From Bondarzewia mesenterica (taxonomy: Eukaryota; Basidiomycota; Agaricomycetes; Russulales; Bondarzewiaceae): a stretch of 16,462 nt of DNA. The DNA is taken from contig SGPL01000658.1 of NCBI GenBank assembly GCA_004802705.1, positions 1 through 16,462 of the forward strand, written 5' to 3'. The position numbers and the translations under genes were made by a program. Below the pieces are notes generated by a model. The model did no database searches and was not told the origin of the DNA. It saw only the letters and a list, made by a program, of their open reading frames with translations. Positions 7,960-16,462 of this stretch are shown here, piece after piece. How positions within the stretch are numbered: position 1 is the first letter of the stretch; the number at the start of each line of letters is the position of its first letter.

Positions 7960-9073
7960 TCAATGGTCGAGCGGGACGTGCTCGAGGCCGTAGCGCATGG
8001 CTCGCATGTCTTCTTCGTCCCACTCTTCGATCGCGACGTGATGCTTGGACCCCGAGTGCTTGCGAATGCACTCCGAGCCGTTGGGTGCCTTGACGTAGCC
8101 GGGCAAGCAGCGGTGAACAACGCAGGAGCCAGATTGGCAAGATACATCCGCGATGCCGGGGATTGCGGTACAATCGGTGCCCATGGGAGTGTAAGGCGTG
8201 AGGGGAAGAGCGCAACCGCCGCCTATACATGGAAGGACGATGAATTCAGTGAATTGGCAAATAAATAGTAGAACAAATGGAGAGCAATGGGGAAAAGTCC
8301 ACGTACAGCTCTCTAGATCCCTTTGGGTGTCCACGCACTCCCAGGCCCTAGCAGCACCGCCAAAGACGCCGCAAGCCATCCAACCCTCGCCTTTGCTCCA
8401 GCAGGAACCGCTGCCCTCCCACCTCTTCTCGCGTTTGGAGATGGGCTTGCCAGAAGAGCAGGATGGGAAGTGGCCGCAGACGCCATTACAGACGGTGTTG
8501 GGGGCTTTGCAGACGCAGGAGGTAGGGTGCGAGGAAGGCGAGGTGGTGAAACCATCGGTGCAAGTAAAACCGCAGGAGGAGCTAGTGCAAGCAGGGACCG
8601 CATGCGCGGGATAGGTGCATTGCGATTTGCCGGCAGCGTCATTGATCTAAACTGATATTTCAGGAAAAATGGATGAAAAATGAAAAGAAAAATGGACGAA
8701 CAAGTGCTTCAAGCGCGGCGGTCACAACTGGTTTTCCAGCAATGGCGACAGCAGCGATGGCGAGAACGTTGGCCGTGAGGAATTGAGGGATAGCGGAGAG
8801 ACAGAGACAAAGATCTGCGAACCAACCAATCGAATTAGTCGTGATATTCGACTTTTTTTTCCAACATGGGATGGAGAGAGAGAAACATTGCGCACCAAGC
8901 TTGCCGATCACAAGAGCATTGCCACCGAATGGATTGGGGACATCGAGGTCGGCGTCGATGGAAGCGCAGACATCGACGAGGGCTCGCAGATCATTCTGGT
9001 GCGCTTGGGCAGCGACAGCGTCGGGACGGGCGAAGACCAAGAAGAGCGTTGGGAGAAGATGGAGTAAACGCAT
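7960..9073 (-). CDS. PriA/CPL1-like secreted cysteine-rich protein
   Basis: Minus-strand gene with exons 9073-8896, 8814-8702, 8646-8307 and 8222-7960, in frame for 297 residues; introns are 81, 55 and 84 nt. Residues 1-22 form a signal peptide (LLHLLPTLFLVF, cleavage likely after AVAA). The mature part has about 22 cysteines. A segment LINDAAGKSQCTYPAHAVP starts the Cys-rich region, with CGFTCTDGF and CVCKAPNTVCNGVCG following. A basic SKREKRW sequence comes next, and then the conserved C-terminal domain (about 185-263): GWMACGVFGG, AWECVDTQRDLESCGGC, CQSGSCVVHRC and GYVKAPNGSECI. These are hallmarks of the CPL1-like domain found in Lentinula PriA and Cryptococcus Cpl1, secreted proteins of basidiomycetes linked to development or host interaction. 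The acidic tail ends in DH. Start ATG sits at the signal peptide, preceded by a pyrimidine-rich leader and TACATAAGA about 90 bases upstream. The exact molecular role of the family is not established. Confidence 0.9.
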
Positions 9074-9842
9074 GGTTAGAATGAACGGAGAGAGCGAGGA
9101 ACAGATTTTATGAACAAGTGTAGCTCGGTTGGAGGGCGGATCAGGCAGAGGGAGGGCTCTTATGTAGGAGAAGGTGACAGGCCAAGAGCATTGAAGGGAG
9201 GTAGAGGGAATGTACCTGAGGCGCGTTCCGAAGGAAGGATAGATTTGACAATGACAGTCGAGGTGCGACGCCGAGTGGCGAGTGCCTTCGATCCTCAGTC
9301 TGAAGGACACATAAGTACGTACGGCGAGGTTGGGCCTATATCGAAAGCTAAAAAAGAACCCTGAAAGTGTGCGCTCTGGACGATGGGGGTCATTGATTCG
9401 GGGCACTCGGAGGAAGGGAGGTGTCAGCAAAGTAATACACACGGAGACGGAGTTGGTGGACTCGGACAACGTAAGGCCTTGGGATTTAGAACACATCAAA
9501 TCAACGAGATCTGTCACGCACTTTATTGATTTTCTGCTCTCTTTGAAGTATCACTAGTGACAAGAAGAGCCAGTCGCGGGGTATTATTGAGCGCTGTTCG
9601 CGCGGTCAGAAAAACCATGCAGTCATGGAACTAAGTCGCATCGTGTATCAGAGACACGCGTCAAGTGCTTCAAACCTTTAGATTCCTTGGGGCCTGTAGG
9701 AAGAGAACTGGGCGTCGTCGCGCTCTGTTGACTGGACAGTGTGAGGGGTAGATTCATATCTGGACAGAGAGGGACGAGTGCCAGTCACTCGTCGACCAGG
9801 AAATCGTGTGACAACCGTGACAGGTGATAGACTAAAAATCCA

Positions 9843-9857
9843 GGGTAGGGTTAGGGT
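9843..9857 (+). repeat. Telomere-like TAGGG/TTAGGG motif
   Basis: GGGTAGGGTTAGGGT contains one perfect TTAGGG and a flanking TAGGG, the repeat unit of basidiomycete telomeres. At 15 bases it is an isolated interstitial motif, not a telomere. It may be a telobox-type protein-binding site or chance. Confidence 0.4.
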
Positions 9858-10382
9858 GATACCTCTCTTCCTCCAGTCTCCTGGCAGTTTCCGGCTTCCT
9901 CGAGACTGACCATAACGATCCTCGCGGCCGCAGAAATCAAGATTAAACCGCAACCGCTTCCTCGACTTCTTGCTCCAGCAGTGCTATTCTTGCATCCCCT
10001 CGTGCACGCCGCAGCGGACTTACCACGGACATCACCCCCGCGATTGTGCCTTTCCACTCTCCCTTTGGGGGCCTGGTTATCGACAGAAAATACGAGTGTC
10101 TGTTCATCCAATTTACTTGCGCCCCCACAGAAATAGCCAATGCGCTTACGTCGGGGATGCAAGCATACTGTCTGACTCGTTTGGATCCTTCTTCGAAGTT
10201 GTTTCGAGTTTAAACTTGAGATACATGAGGCCTATGCCGGCATCAAATACAATCTTTAGCTAATGAACAAACAGTCCCGAAGCACCGCCTCGGAATTCTG
10301 TTGCACTCAATCTCCGTTGATTGCCCAAAGGGTCAGTCCGGACGGCCGGAACGCTCGTCTCGCACGTTTTCAATGATGTGTT

Positions 10383-10457
10383 AGCTCCTGTGTAGACTGG
10401 TGACCGAGTCTTTAGTACGTGACGAGCAAGCAGGTACTTTACTAAAGCTCCTGTGTA
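10383..10457. repeat. Nested direct and inverted repeat
   Basis: AGCTCCTGTGTA occurs at 10383-10394 and 10446-10457 in direct orientation. Between them, CTTTAGTA (10410-10417) and TACTAAAG (10440-10447) are perfect reverse complements, the second overlapping the downstream direct copy by two bases. The layout resembles a small inverted-repeat element with duplicated flanks, but it is only 75 bases and carries no gene. Confidence 0.4.
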
Positions 10458-13400
10458 CGCGGCAAGTATGCGGTATCGATTCTTGAGCGTTTGAGCTTCA
10501 ATGCATGCTGCTCTTATTTCCGACTTTCCACCTCGATATCACTGATGATGCGTCAGGTTGTGATGGGGGCAAAAACTCTTCTTGATCTATGCACTGAAGG
10601 CCATCTTCCCCACGCCCAAGCTCGCTCGCCCAGATAGTGCGCTTGACGAGTCATCTGTCTCTGTGTCGCATTCAACAGGCATATCGCAACGTCCACTCAA
10701 GTTCCATAGTGCCCCTTCGCTGGCGCTTGTTCCCGTCGTTGCTCCCCGAGGTGCGTATCCCATGTGTGCATCGTCTTCGTCGATTCGGATGAACGTGACG
10801 GTCAATACAAATGTCTCACCATCTGGATACGTCGCGACGATCCAATCGACTATAGTATTTACGCCATACCCCGTCTCGCCATGTTGACAATTGCTCATCT
10901 GTGTCAATTTTGTGTTGTCTTCCCAGTCTTCCTGGATATATTATCCTTTTGCTTGGACCTTGCCTCAGTCTCATAGCTTCCAATTGTCGACTTTCACCCT
11001 GCCACACGTGTGTTTGTGGTTCGAGTACACGTCATAGGACATCCTCGACGCACTTGCTCCATCCCTTCTATCTCAGCCCATGCGCGATAGCTTCGTCCGC
11101 TCACACACTGTGGCCTCGACAATCCGAGCTCGCTGCGCGTCTATATCCTTCCTATGCCCACCTCCACAAAGTTCAGGCATCTTCACCCGAAACCCGATTC
11201 CGAGCGTGCCTCGTTTTGCGTCCTCACTTCGCGAGCTTCTTCGGTTTGGGTCATCGGACGTACGCATTGCCGAGGGAGGCTTCGTCTTCACTTCTGGGCC
11301 TTTAGAAGCCATCGTGTGCACAACAATCCAGATCAGACTGACGGACTGGACGCCCATCCAATAACTATCGTTCATCTTGGATGTTGCCGATAGATAAGAT
11401 CTGCCGAGTCCTCGTGTCTTCTTTTGCTTCTCGCTCGTTCGGTATCGGAATTTGGTGTGTACTCAGTTAATTTCCCCCCAAATTCCCGATCTTCTGATTT
11501 CGTCTAGACGGATATGACGTCGAGGACGCTGGTATTGTATCCGAGATGGGCATGATTTTCACATTTGAGGTACGAGCTCTCCTGGCACGGTAAAATTATT
11601 TTCTGAATCTTATTCTAAAGAGAGTTCAGTGCTGATCAACATGATTCCTTTTGGCATCTTGATTTTCAGTACATATCAATCTGCGCTGTGTTATGGATCT
11701 GCATAAAATCTCGTTTCGCCACGCTCATCAATTCATCGGATTTGAGTGTTCGAATCCACGTGCGTTCTTGCTCCGATAAGAGCACTCAGTGCTCCAAAAT
11801 GCGGCATTGGGAAACAATCGCAGTTTTGTCGGAGGGGGTATTGGCCTCGTGCGAGCATGGACTGTTCCACGACTTCCGCGGGTTTTTTAAGTTCATTCAT
11901 TTTTTTTTTCTTTGGCATTTGATTGTTGACCGCATGGTATGCTTGTCAAGTGGGACGCATCGGCGCCTGGTTGTCGAATTTCTATTCATGAAGGACTCGT
12001 GGCCGAAGTTTGATATTCTCCACGTTTATTGTGACTCGGAGGTTCTCGTCGATACTGAGCAGGTGCGTCGCACGAGGTGTGGCTAACCTAGAAATGATGG
12101 AATTTTTCACTTCGGTATATTCATCCTGCGACTCTCGTCCTGCTATTGTTGGGGACATCGAGTCAGATACCTCGATGGACTTATCCCTTCACCACTCCGT
12201 ACTACACTACACCCATACTGTACAGGTTTGAAAAAGGAAGGGCTTTCTATCTTTCTATCGGACACGCCAGAGCGTCATGATAGCCCTTCTGATTATCCGA
12301 AACACGATCATCGCGGCCACCTGCCTGCACAATTCTATCATCAACCAGGTATGTCGCCTTCAGAATCAGACGCCTCTGCTTTATGTGCTAGAGCCATTGA
12401 AGGGACGCATGCGCAAGGTGCGTGTTCTCCAGTACAGCATCTCCCATCCGGAATTGTGTACTCTCGAGAATTGAGCGTTGTGCCCGTCTTTCCCGTTTTC
12501 AAAGCCTTGTCAATGCAGTTTGGGTACGTCAGGTCGTAGTCCGTCGCTTCTCGTTGCTATCATGTACTCCATGGGTAAGTAGTCTGTGTTTGTGTCCCTG
12601 CATGGTAGCAGCCTTTTGGCCTCTGAGTCCTTGCAATGCTGTAATCGGTAGACGCGCACTCTTACGAGGCCACGGAGGAACCGTATGCTCCGGGTTTGAG
12701 GTCGCCGTATGATCTCGAGTGATGCTCTCTTCTGCACCATCATGCCTCAGTTCATATTGGAGCAGATGCTCAAATGCATTTTCATATGTGCGATTGAAGT
12801 CTAACCGATCACTGTCCTCCCTCCCTTCCGAACAAAAAAACTTCTCATGAAGGTTAGTTCACCAGTCGCATCTTGTCACAAGCACCAATCCTTGCCATCA
12901 CCCCGGTGCGTTTCACCATTTCTGTTACGGCGACTGAGACAGCGCGCTGAATTCAGCAAACAGTGATGTACGTCTTGCGTCTTCTCACTCAGATCTGCTG
13001 CTTCCCTTGCAGTTGCGACAGCCGGAAGCGATCATGTCCAAGATGTGCACTGTGCTTCTATTCGGGCAGATCGGGTATGCCACCATACTGCAGTTTCCCT
13101 CTCAACTGCGGTTCCGGCGTTTTTTATGTCTGCCCCATGGACACATTGAATTGTGGATCAGTTCCTATGGGGAGAGACTGGTGGATTCACCATGCCACCG
13201 GCTCTGACCTGGTCTGTGATGCCCGCGAAGCGAAGCGTTCAGGTTCTTGAGCTACTCGGTATGGTACCAGATATTGCCAATTTAGCAATGGGTGCTCTTG
13301 GTCGTTTACTATCCCTACTTAGCAAAGGCTGCCTAGGAGAGTCAAGTCTGCAGAACCGGCACCCGTATGCTTCTGAGGTCAATGGGGACATACGCCGTCG

Positions 13401-13850
13401 CGAACCGTAATGAGCTTTTGAGGGAAAAGGTTTGGGGTTGTGCAAAATGGTGAATGCAGCTGTTGTCAGTAGCATCTTGCGGCCAGCGATGTACTATTGG
13501 GAGTATGAGACCGCATTACACCCCATGATGAGGACGACGATTGCGCTCGGCATAGAACAGAATGCCATATACTAGAACTCGAAGCTTTCAGAAGCCACAT
13601 GTGCGCGTACAAATGGGGCGATCATAAAGATTTGATCGTAACATAAACACCTCTCGTGCTTTACAACGTGTATACATACAAGGTACATGTTCCGTCGGAT
13701 CATCCAGCCGATGGATTGAAGCAAGGTTGGAGACAATCGTGCCGGCATACTCTAAATGGCAACATTAACTATGCAGCGAATGCAATAATGATCTTATTCA
13801 CCTATGCAGGACGTTCATCTCGACCCCAACACATGAACTCGGTCGCCGGA

Positions 13851-14623
13851 CTACTTCGAAGTATCCAATATCTCTTTGATTGGTCCATTCCGCAACCAGT
13901 CAACAGTGACGTCTTCCAAGTGATCATCGAAGTCACCAAATGGGACCCGTGCTCTCGAGAGGTGTAGGCCAAGAGCGGGAGCGGAGGGTGTGACGTGTAA
14001 GAGAGCAGGCGAAGCAGGGCGGAAAGTTGTCGATGAAGAAGATGTGGGGAGATACGGCTGCGATCAAAAACAAGAAGTTAAGATCTGTGAGTCAGATGGA
14101 TGAGAAGCATGCATACAATCAAGGCTGGTTCGTTTTCTACGCTTAATTTTGTCCCATCGATCTATGAGTTTGTTGTGGTCAGCCGACTCAACAGTCAATC
14201 TTAAGTACACGGGGCTCACCACGACCGCAATAGCATCGGCGAATCCTTCCTTGACTTTCGCTGCAACTCGCTCACCCACGGGTCTCAAAGTACTCTCGTC
14301 CACGCGGTCAGATGCCTGGTAGTACCCTACGAGTGCCAGACCCCGACTTTCCGCGTGTCCCTTAGCCTCACTCACGAAGCAGAGCACTCAGCATAGTTAG
14401 GACTATCGTGGCAAGTGTAACACACCAGATCAAGCCCAATTTCCATCATCGGGCTCAAACTCGTCCAATGGTGCAATAGTGGAATCGCGTCTACTATCCG
14501 CACGTCCGAACCCTGGGCATCCTGTGAGCCCAAGAGAACCCCGTTTACAGGTTGGTGGGGGTGCTTGAACGCGTGCACAACTAGCTTCGCGTATGCAAGG
14601 TCATTAAAGGTGTAATTTGGCAT
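13851..14623 (-). CDS. EMC8: ER membrane protein complex subunit 8/9 (EMC8/EMC9)
   Basis: Encodes the MPN-fold subunit of the ER membrane protein complex, which inserts tail-anchored and multipass proteins; EMC8/9 sits on the cytosolic side. Exons 14623-14426, 14366-14220, 14161-14117 and 14057-13851 splice in frame to 198 residues, close to the about 210 of animal EMC8/9; introns are 59, 58 and 59 nt. Diagnostic segments in order: YAKLVVHAFKHPHQPVNGVL, VDAIPLLHHWTSLSPMMEIG, LVGYYQASDRV, VAAKVKEGFADAIAVV, IDGTKLSVENEPALI, and near the end FDDHLEDVTVDWLRN. The stretch between exon 3 and FDDHLED (about 45 residues, Ser/Pro/Ala-rich) is poorly conserved. The JAMM metal-binding residues of active MPN proteases are not apparent, as expected for this non-catalytic subunit. 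The start MPNYTF matches the family N-terminus; the frame stays open upstream but that extension is not family-like. The first intron uses an unusual GAG acceptor, chosen because it restores an ungapped family match. Confidence 0.92.
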
Positions 14624-15124
14624 TTTGAAAAGCAACGCCTGGACTTTCGAGTGTAAACGGTGCGGGAACAGAACGAGGGTTGCCTGGCAGCCGCCGGACC
14701 CATCTGGCAAAATCGAACAGGGTGCCGCGGAGTTGGAATACTCATAGCACCTCGCCACTTACAGTAAGATCAGCAATGGGCGCTCAAGCATTCAAGCGGC
14801 CGGGCCTATGACCGCAGGTTTCCTTTCTCCAACACACTTCTCACCTTCACACTTACATTCAAGATTCCGCCCATGGATCTGCACGGAACTCACTGGATTA
14901 CATCTCGGTCGGGAGACGCTCACCGTCGTGGGACCCGGGTGTTTATGAGCAGTGGTCGGCTCGCAATCCGCAAGGTCAGCCATCCCCCGAGGCCTCACCC
15001 ATGACGTATAAAAGCAGACAGGTTGTGGCCACTTTGCCGCGTCGACCGCAGCAACGCGAGTCGTCTCCCGCGTCTTCCGTTCTCAGCCTTCGTAGCATCA
15101 TTACTGATCTTTTTGTCGACGACC
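14624..15124. promoter_or_regulatory. Divergent promoter region between EMC8 and the protease gene
   Basis: About 500 bases separate the two head-to-head start codons. No gene is seen inside. It contains a C/T-rich patch near 14820-14865 and a GTGGGACCCGGGTG segment near 14928-14941. The only strong core element is the TATA box on the protease side, so a TATA-less housekeeping promoter for EMC8 is implied. Confidence 0.5.
15007..15014 (+). promoter_or_regulatory. TATA box TATAAAAG
   Basis: A consensus TATAAAAG lies 118 bases upstream of the protease ATG at 15125, oriented toward it. It implies a 5' UTR of roughly 80-90 bases. A strong TATA box fits an inducible, highly expressed secreted enzyme. 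Confidence 0.7.
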
Positions 15125-16462
15125 ATGCCAATGTCGCAGATTTTCCGTGTTGCCCTCGTTCTGGGTGTGTTGGCCGCCACGCCTGCACATGCGGCATCTC
15201 AGAAGCTTCTGAAAATATCTTTCTCGTCCTCAATGTGAGTTGATTTTATTTTTCTCCTTCGCTGTGTTTGATCTGGAAACTGAGCGACCGATGTAGCATG
15301 AACTCCCCCGCGACGTCGAGCCTATTTGCAAACTTTGCAGCGAACGGTGAGCATTGCTCGACCGTGACTGCTGATAAACTGTGTATAATGGCTTTGAGCA
15401 GATCCTAGCGCTTCGACGGACAACGCCGTGCTCAAAGCAGTCGTCCCTGGTAAGCATGGCAGCAGACACGCATTCGTCTGTTCCTCATATCTAGCACACA
15501 AAATTTGCAGTCCAAGCTGGGAATTGTCAGACCTTCAAAGACGTTCTCATCGACACCGGAAGTGCCATATTATGGGTGGGTGGCGAAAATGCATACGAAC
15601 CTGGTGCGAACACTCGAGCGTACGTTGCATGTGGATCTTCCGGTCTGGCTTTAACGTCCCGTCTCACATCCGATCGTGTCATAGTTTGAATCAAACTTTC
15701 AGCATCGGCTATGGTACAGGCGGCGCAAGCGGTATCGCCTATTTGGACAAGGTTACCATCGGCGCTGCGACAGTCAACTCTCAAATTATCGGCTCAGCCA
15801 ACGAGACTACCGCGTTCACGCTCGTTAGGCCCATTGATGGTATTTGTACGTGTCTTGAACCACCTTCCACTCACGTTCGACGGCGGACTCACAGAAGTGG
15901 TCTTTCTACTGTCACGCCTTGTAGTGGGTTTGGGCCCGCATGGTTCCAACTATGGTGAAGTGTCCGGATTCAACACCACACCCACCTTCGTCGAGAACCT
16001 GGCTTCGGAGGGCACCATTGACGAAGCGATGTTCGGGATCTACGTCAACGGGTTGGATGCCTCCGATGGCACAGAGATTGGGCAGGGTGAGATCACCTTC
16101 GGTGGCATTGATGAGAGTAAGATTCGGGGTGAGTCCGCGCATCTGTTTCCCTCCGAAAGAGGGACGTTGACTGAAAGTGATATTGATTCACCTCGCGCAG
16201 GTGAGATGGTTTGGCTGCCGCAGAACGAACCGTACAATTATCGCTGGTCGTTTAACGTGAGCCTTTGCTTTCCGTCTTCGTCGGGGTCAGCATTAACGAT
16301 TATTTCTGAATTCCAGGTGTCGAGTCTCAGCTTTGGGAACCTTTCCCTGGTAAACGATACCGAGCCTGGCCGAACCGACACCGGCGTCCTCGGCCTCGGT
16401 ATCCCCTTGTACGTCTTTCCCCCCTTCCCTCCAGGATTGAATCCACCGGTTTACGTCACCTC
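15125..16462 (+). CDS. Secreted aspartic protease, A1 family, polyporopepsin-like (3' partial)
   Basis: An extracellular pepsin-type endopeptidase. Exons: 15125-15234, 15297-15346, 15402-15449, 15511-15619, 15685-15845, 15925-16128, 16201-16256 and 16317-about 16408, all in frame; the gene runs off the window. Residues 1-22 form a signal peptide (RVALVLGVLAATPAHA), followed by a short propeptide. The first catalytic motif is DVLIDTGSAILWVGG with Asp84. The flap Tyr lies in FSIGYGTGGASG (Tyr115). Next come DGILGLGPHGSN, FGIYVNG and GEITFGGIDESKI, typical A1 landmarks. The second motif is RTDTGVLGLG with Asp267, exactly 183 residues after the first, the same spacing as in pepsin. The motif has Val where most enzymes have Thr or Ser. 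Several N-x-S/T sites (NQT, NET, NVS, NLS, NDT) suggest glycosylation. The 16409 GTACGT could start another intron, or the open frame may continue to the edge. The start could also be the ATG at 15131, two codons in. Confidence 0.92.

Larger units (their letters stand above)
9074..13850. other. 4.8 kb gene-poor stretch, possible decayed gene
   Basis: No open frame here is recognisable. About 9074-9500 is the promoter of the minus-strand PriA/CPL1-like gene. From about 10.5 to 13.4 kb the plus strand shows several intron-like units, for example donor GTACGA at 11570 with CAG at 11669 (100 nt), and GTACGT at 12968 with TTGCAG at 13012 (45 nt). Short hydrophobic frames lie nearby: LAMLTIAHLCQFCVVF near 10880, YISICAVLWICIKS near 11670 and MIALLIIRNTIIAATCL near 12277. 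They do not join into one convincing reading frame. This could be a degenerate multi-exon membrane-protein gene, a highly diverged gene, or chance. Confidence 0.35.

Noticed and set aside
7963..8655. Plus-strand open frames opposite the PriA/CPL1-like gene
   Set aside because: They are antisense shadows; the cysteine-rich domain and splice signals are on the minus strand.
8660..9517. A 285-codon minus-strand open frame starting at 9517
   Set aside because: Only the part from ATG 9073 is coding (signal peptide and following). The upstream portion is promoter sequence, and the frame reads through a frame-neutral intron.
11010..11030. GGTTCGAGTACACG as a possible tRNA T arm
   Set aside because: The closing G-C pair is missing and no matching D or anticodon arm is visible upstream.
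11740..11775. TGTTCGAATCCACG resembling a tRNA B box
   Set aside because: The five bases on each side of TTCGAAT do not pair as a T stem and no A box or acceptor stem is found upstream.
14077..14086. CACAG as the acceptor for EMC8 exon 4
   Set aside because: It leads to a stop after six codons. The next acceptor, CGCAG, preceded by a CTTAAC branch motif, gives the family-like C-terminus FDDHLED.
15428..15958. A 176-codon plus-strand frame across the protease gene
   Set aside because: It runs through introns in the wrong frame. The spliced frame carries the DTGS, flap and GILGLG motifs.

Overview
The window looks like nuclear DNA of a filamentous basidiomycete, most likely an agaricomycete mushroom. 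The genes carry many short introns (45-100 nt) with GTRNGT donors, CTAAY/CTGAC-like branch sites and AG acceptors. One gene encodes a cysteine-rich PriA/CPL1-type secreted protein and another a polyporopepsin-like aspartic protease, both typical of mushroom-forming fungi. All gene models here are hand-spliced from reading-frame continuity and splice motifs; no transcript or database evidence was available.

Layout. (1) 30-149 (+) appears to be the last exon of a gene entering from the left, followed by an AATAAA signal. (2) A promoter with three evenly spaced CCAAT boxes and a CACGTG E-box precedes a four-exon TAF11 gene (535-1631, +), a TFIID subunit. (3) About 1.7 kb with no recognisable gene. 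(4) An eight-exon gene (3353-6259, +) encodes an unrecognised 831-residue low-complexity protein. Its last six exons form a tandem array of duplicated exon-plus-intron cassettes, which is the most unusual structure in the window. (5) About 1.7 kb without a clear gene. (6) A four-exon gene on the minus strand (7960-9073) encodes a PriA/CPL1-like secreted protein. (7) A 4.8 kb stretch (9074-13850) holds only short open frames, small repeats and scattered splice-like signals, possibly a decayed gene. (8) A four-exon EMC8/EMC9 gene lies on the minus strand (13851-14623). (9) A roughly 500 bp divergent promoter with a clear TATA box leads to an A1 aspartic protease (15125 to the window edge, +), seen up to its second catalytic motif.

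The genes do not form an obvious pathway or cluster. TAF11 and EMC8 are conserved housekeeping genes (transcription initiation; ER membrane protein insertion). The PriA/CPL1-like protein and the protease are secretory-pathway products. The 831-residue protein is likely nuclear by composition (basic SP-rich N-terminus, C-terminal KRRR), but its function is unknown. No rRNA, tRNA, CRISPR array or intact transposon was found.
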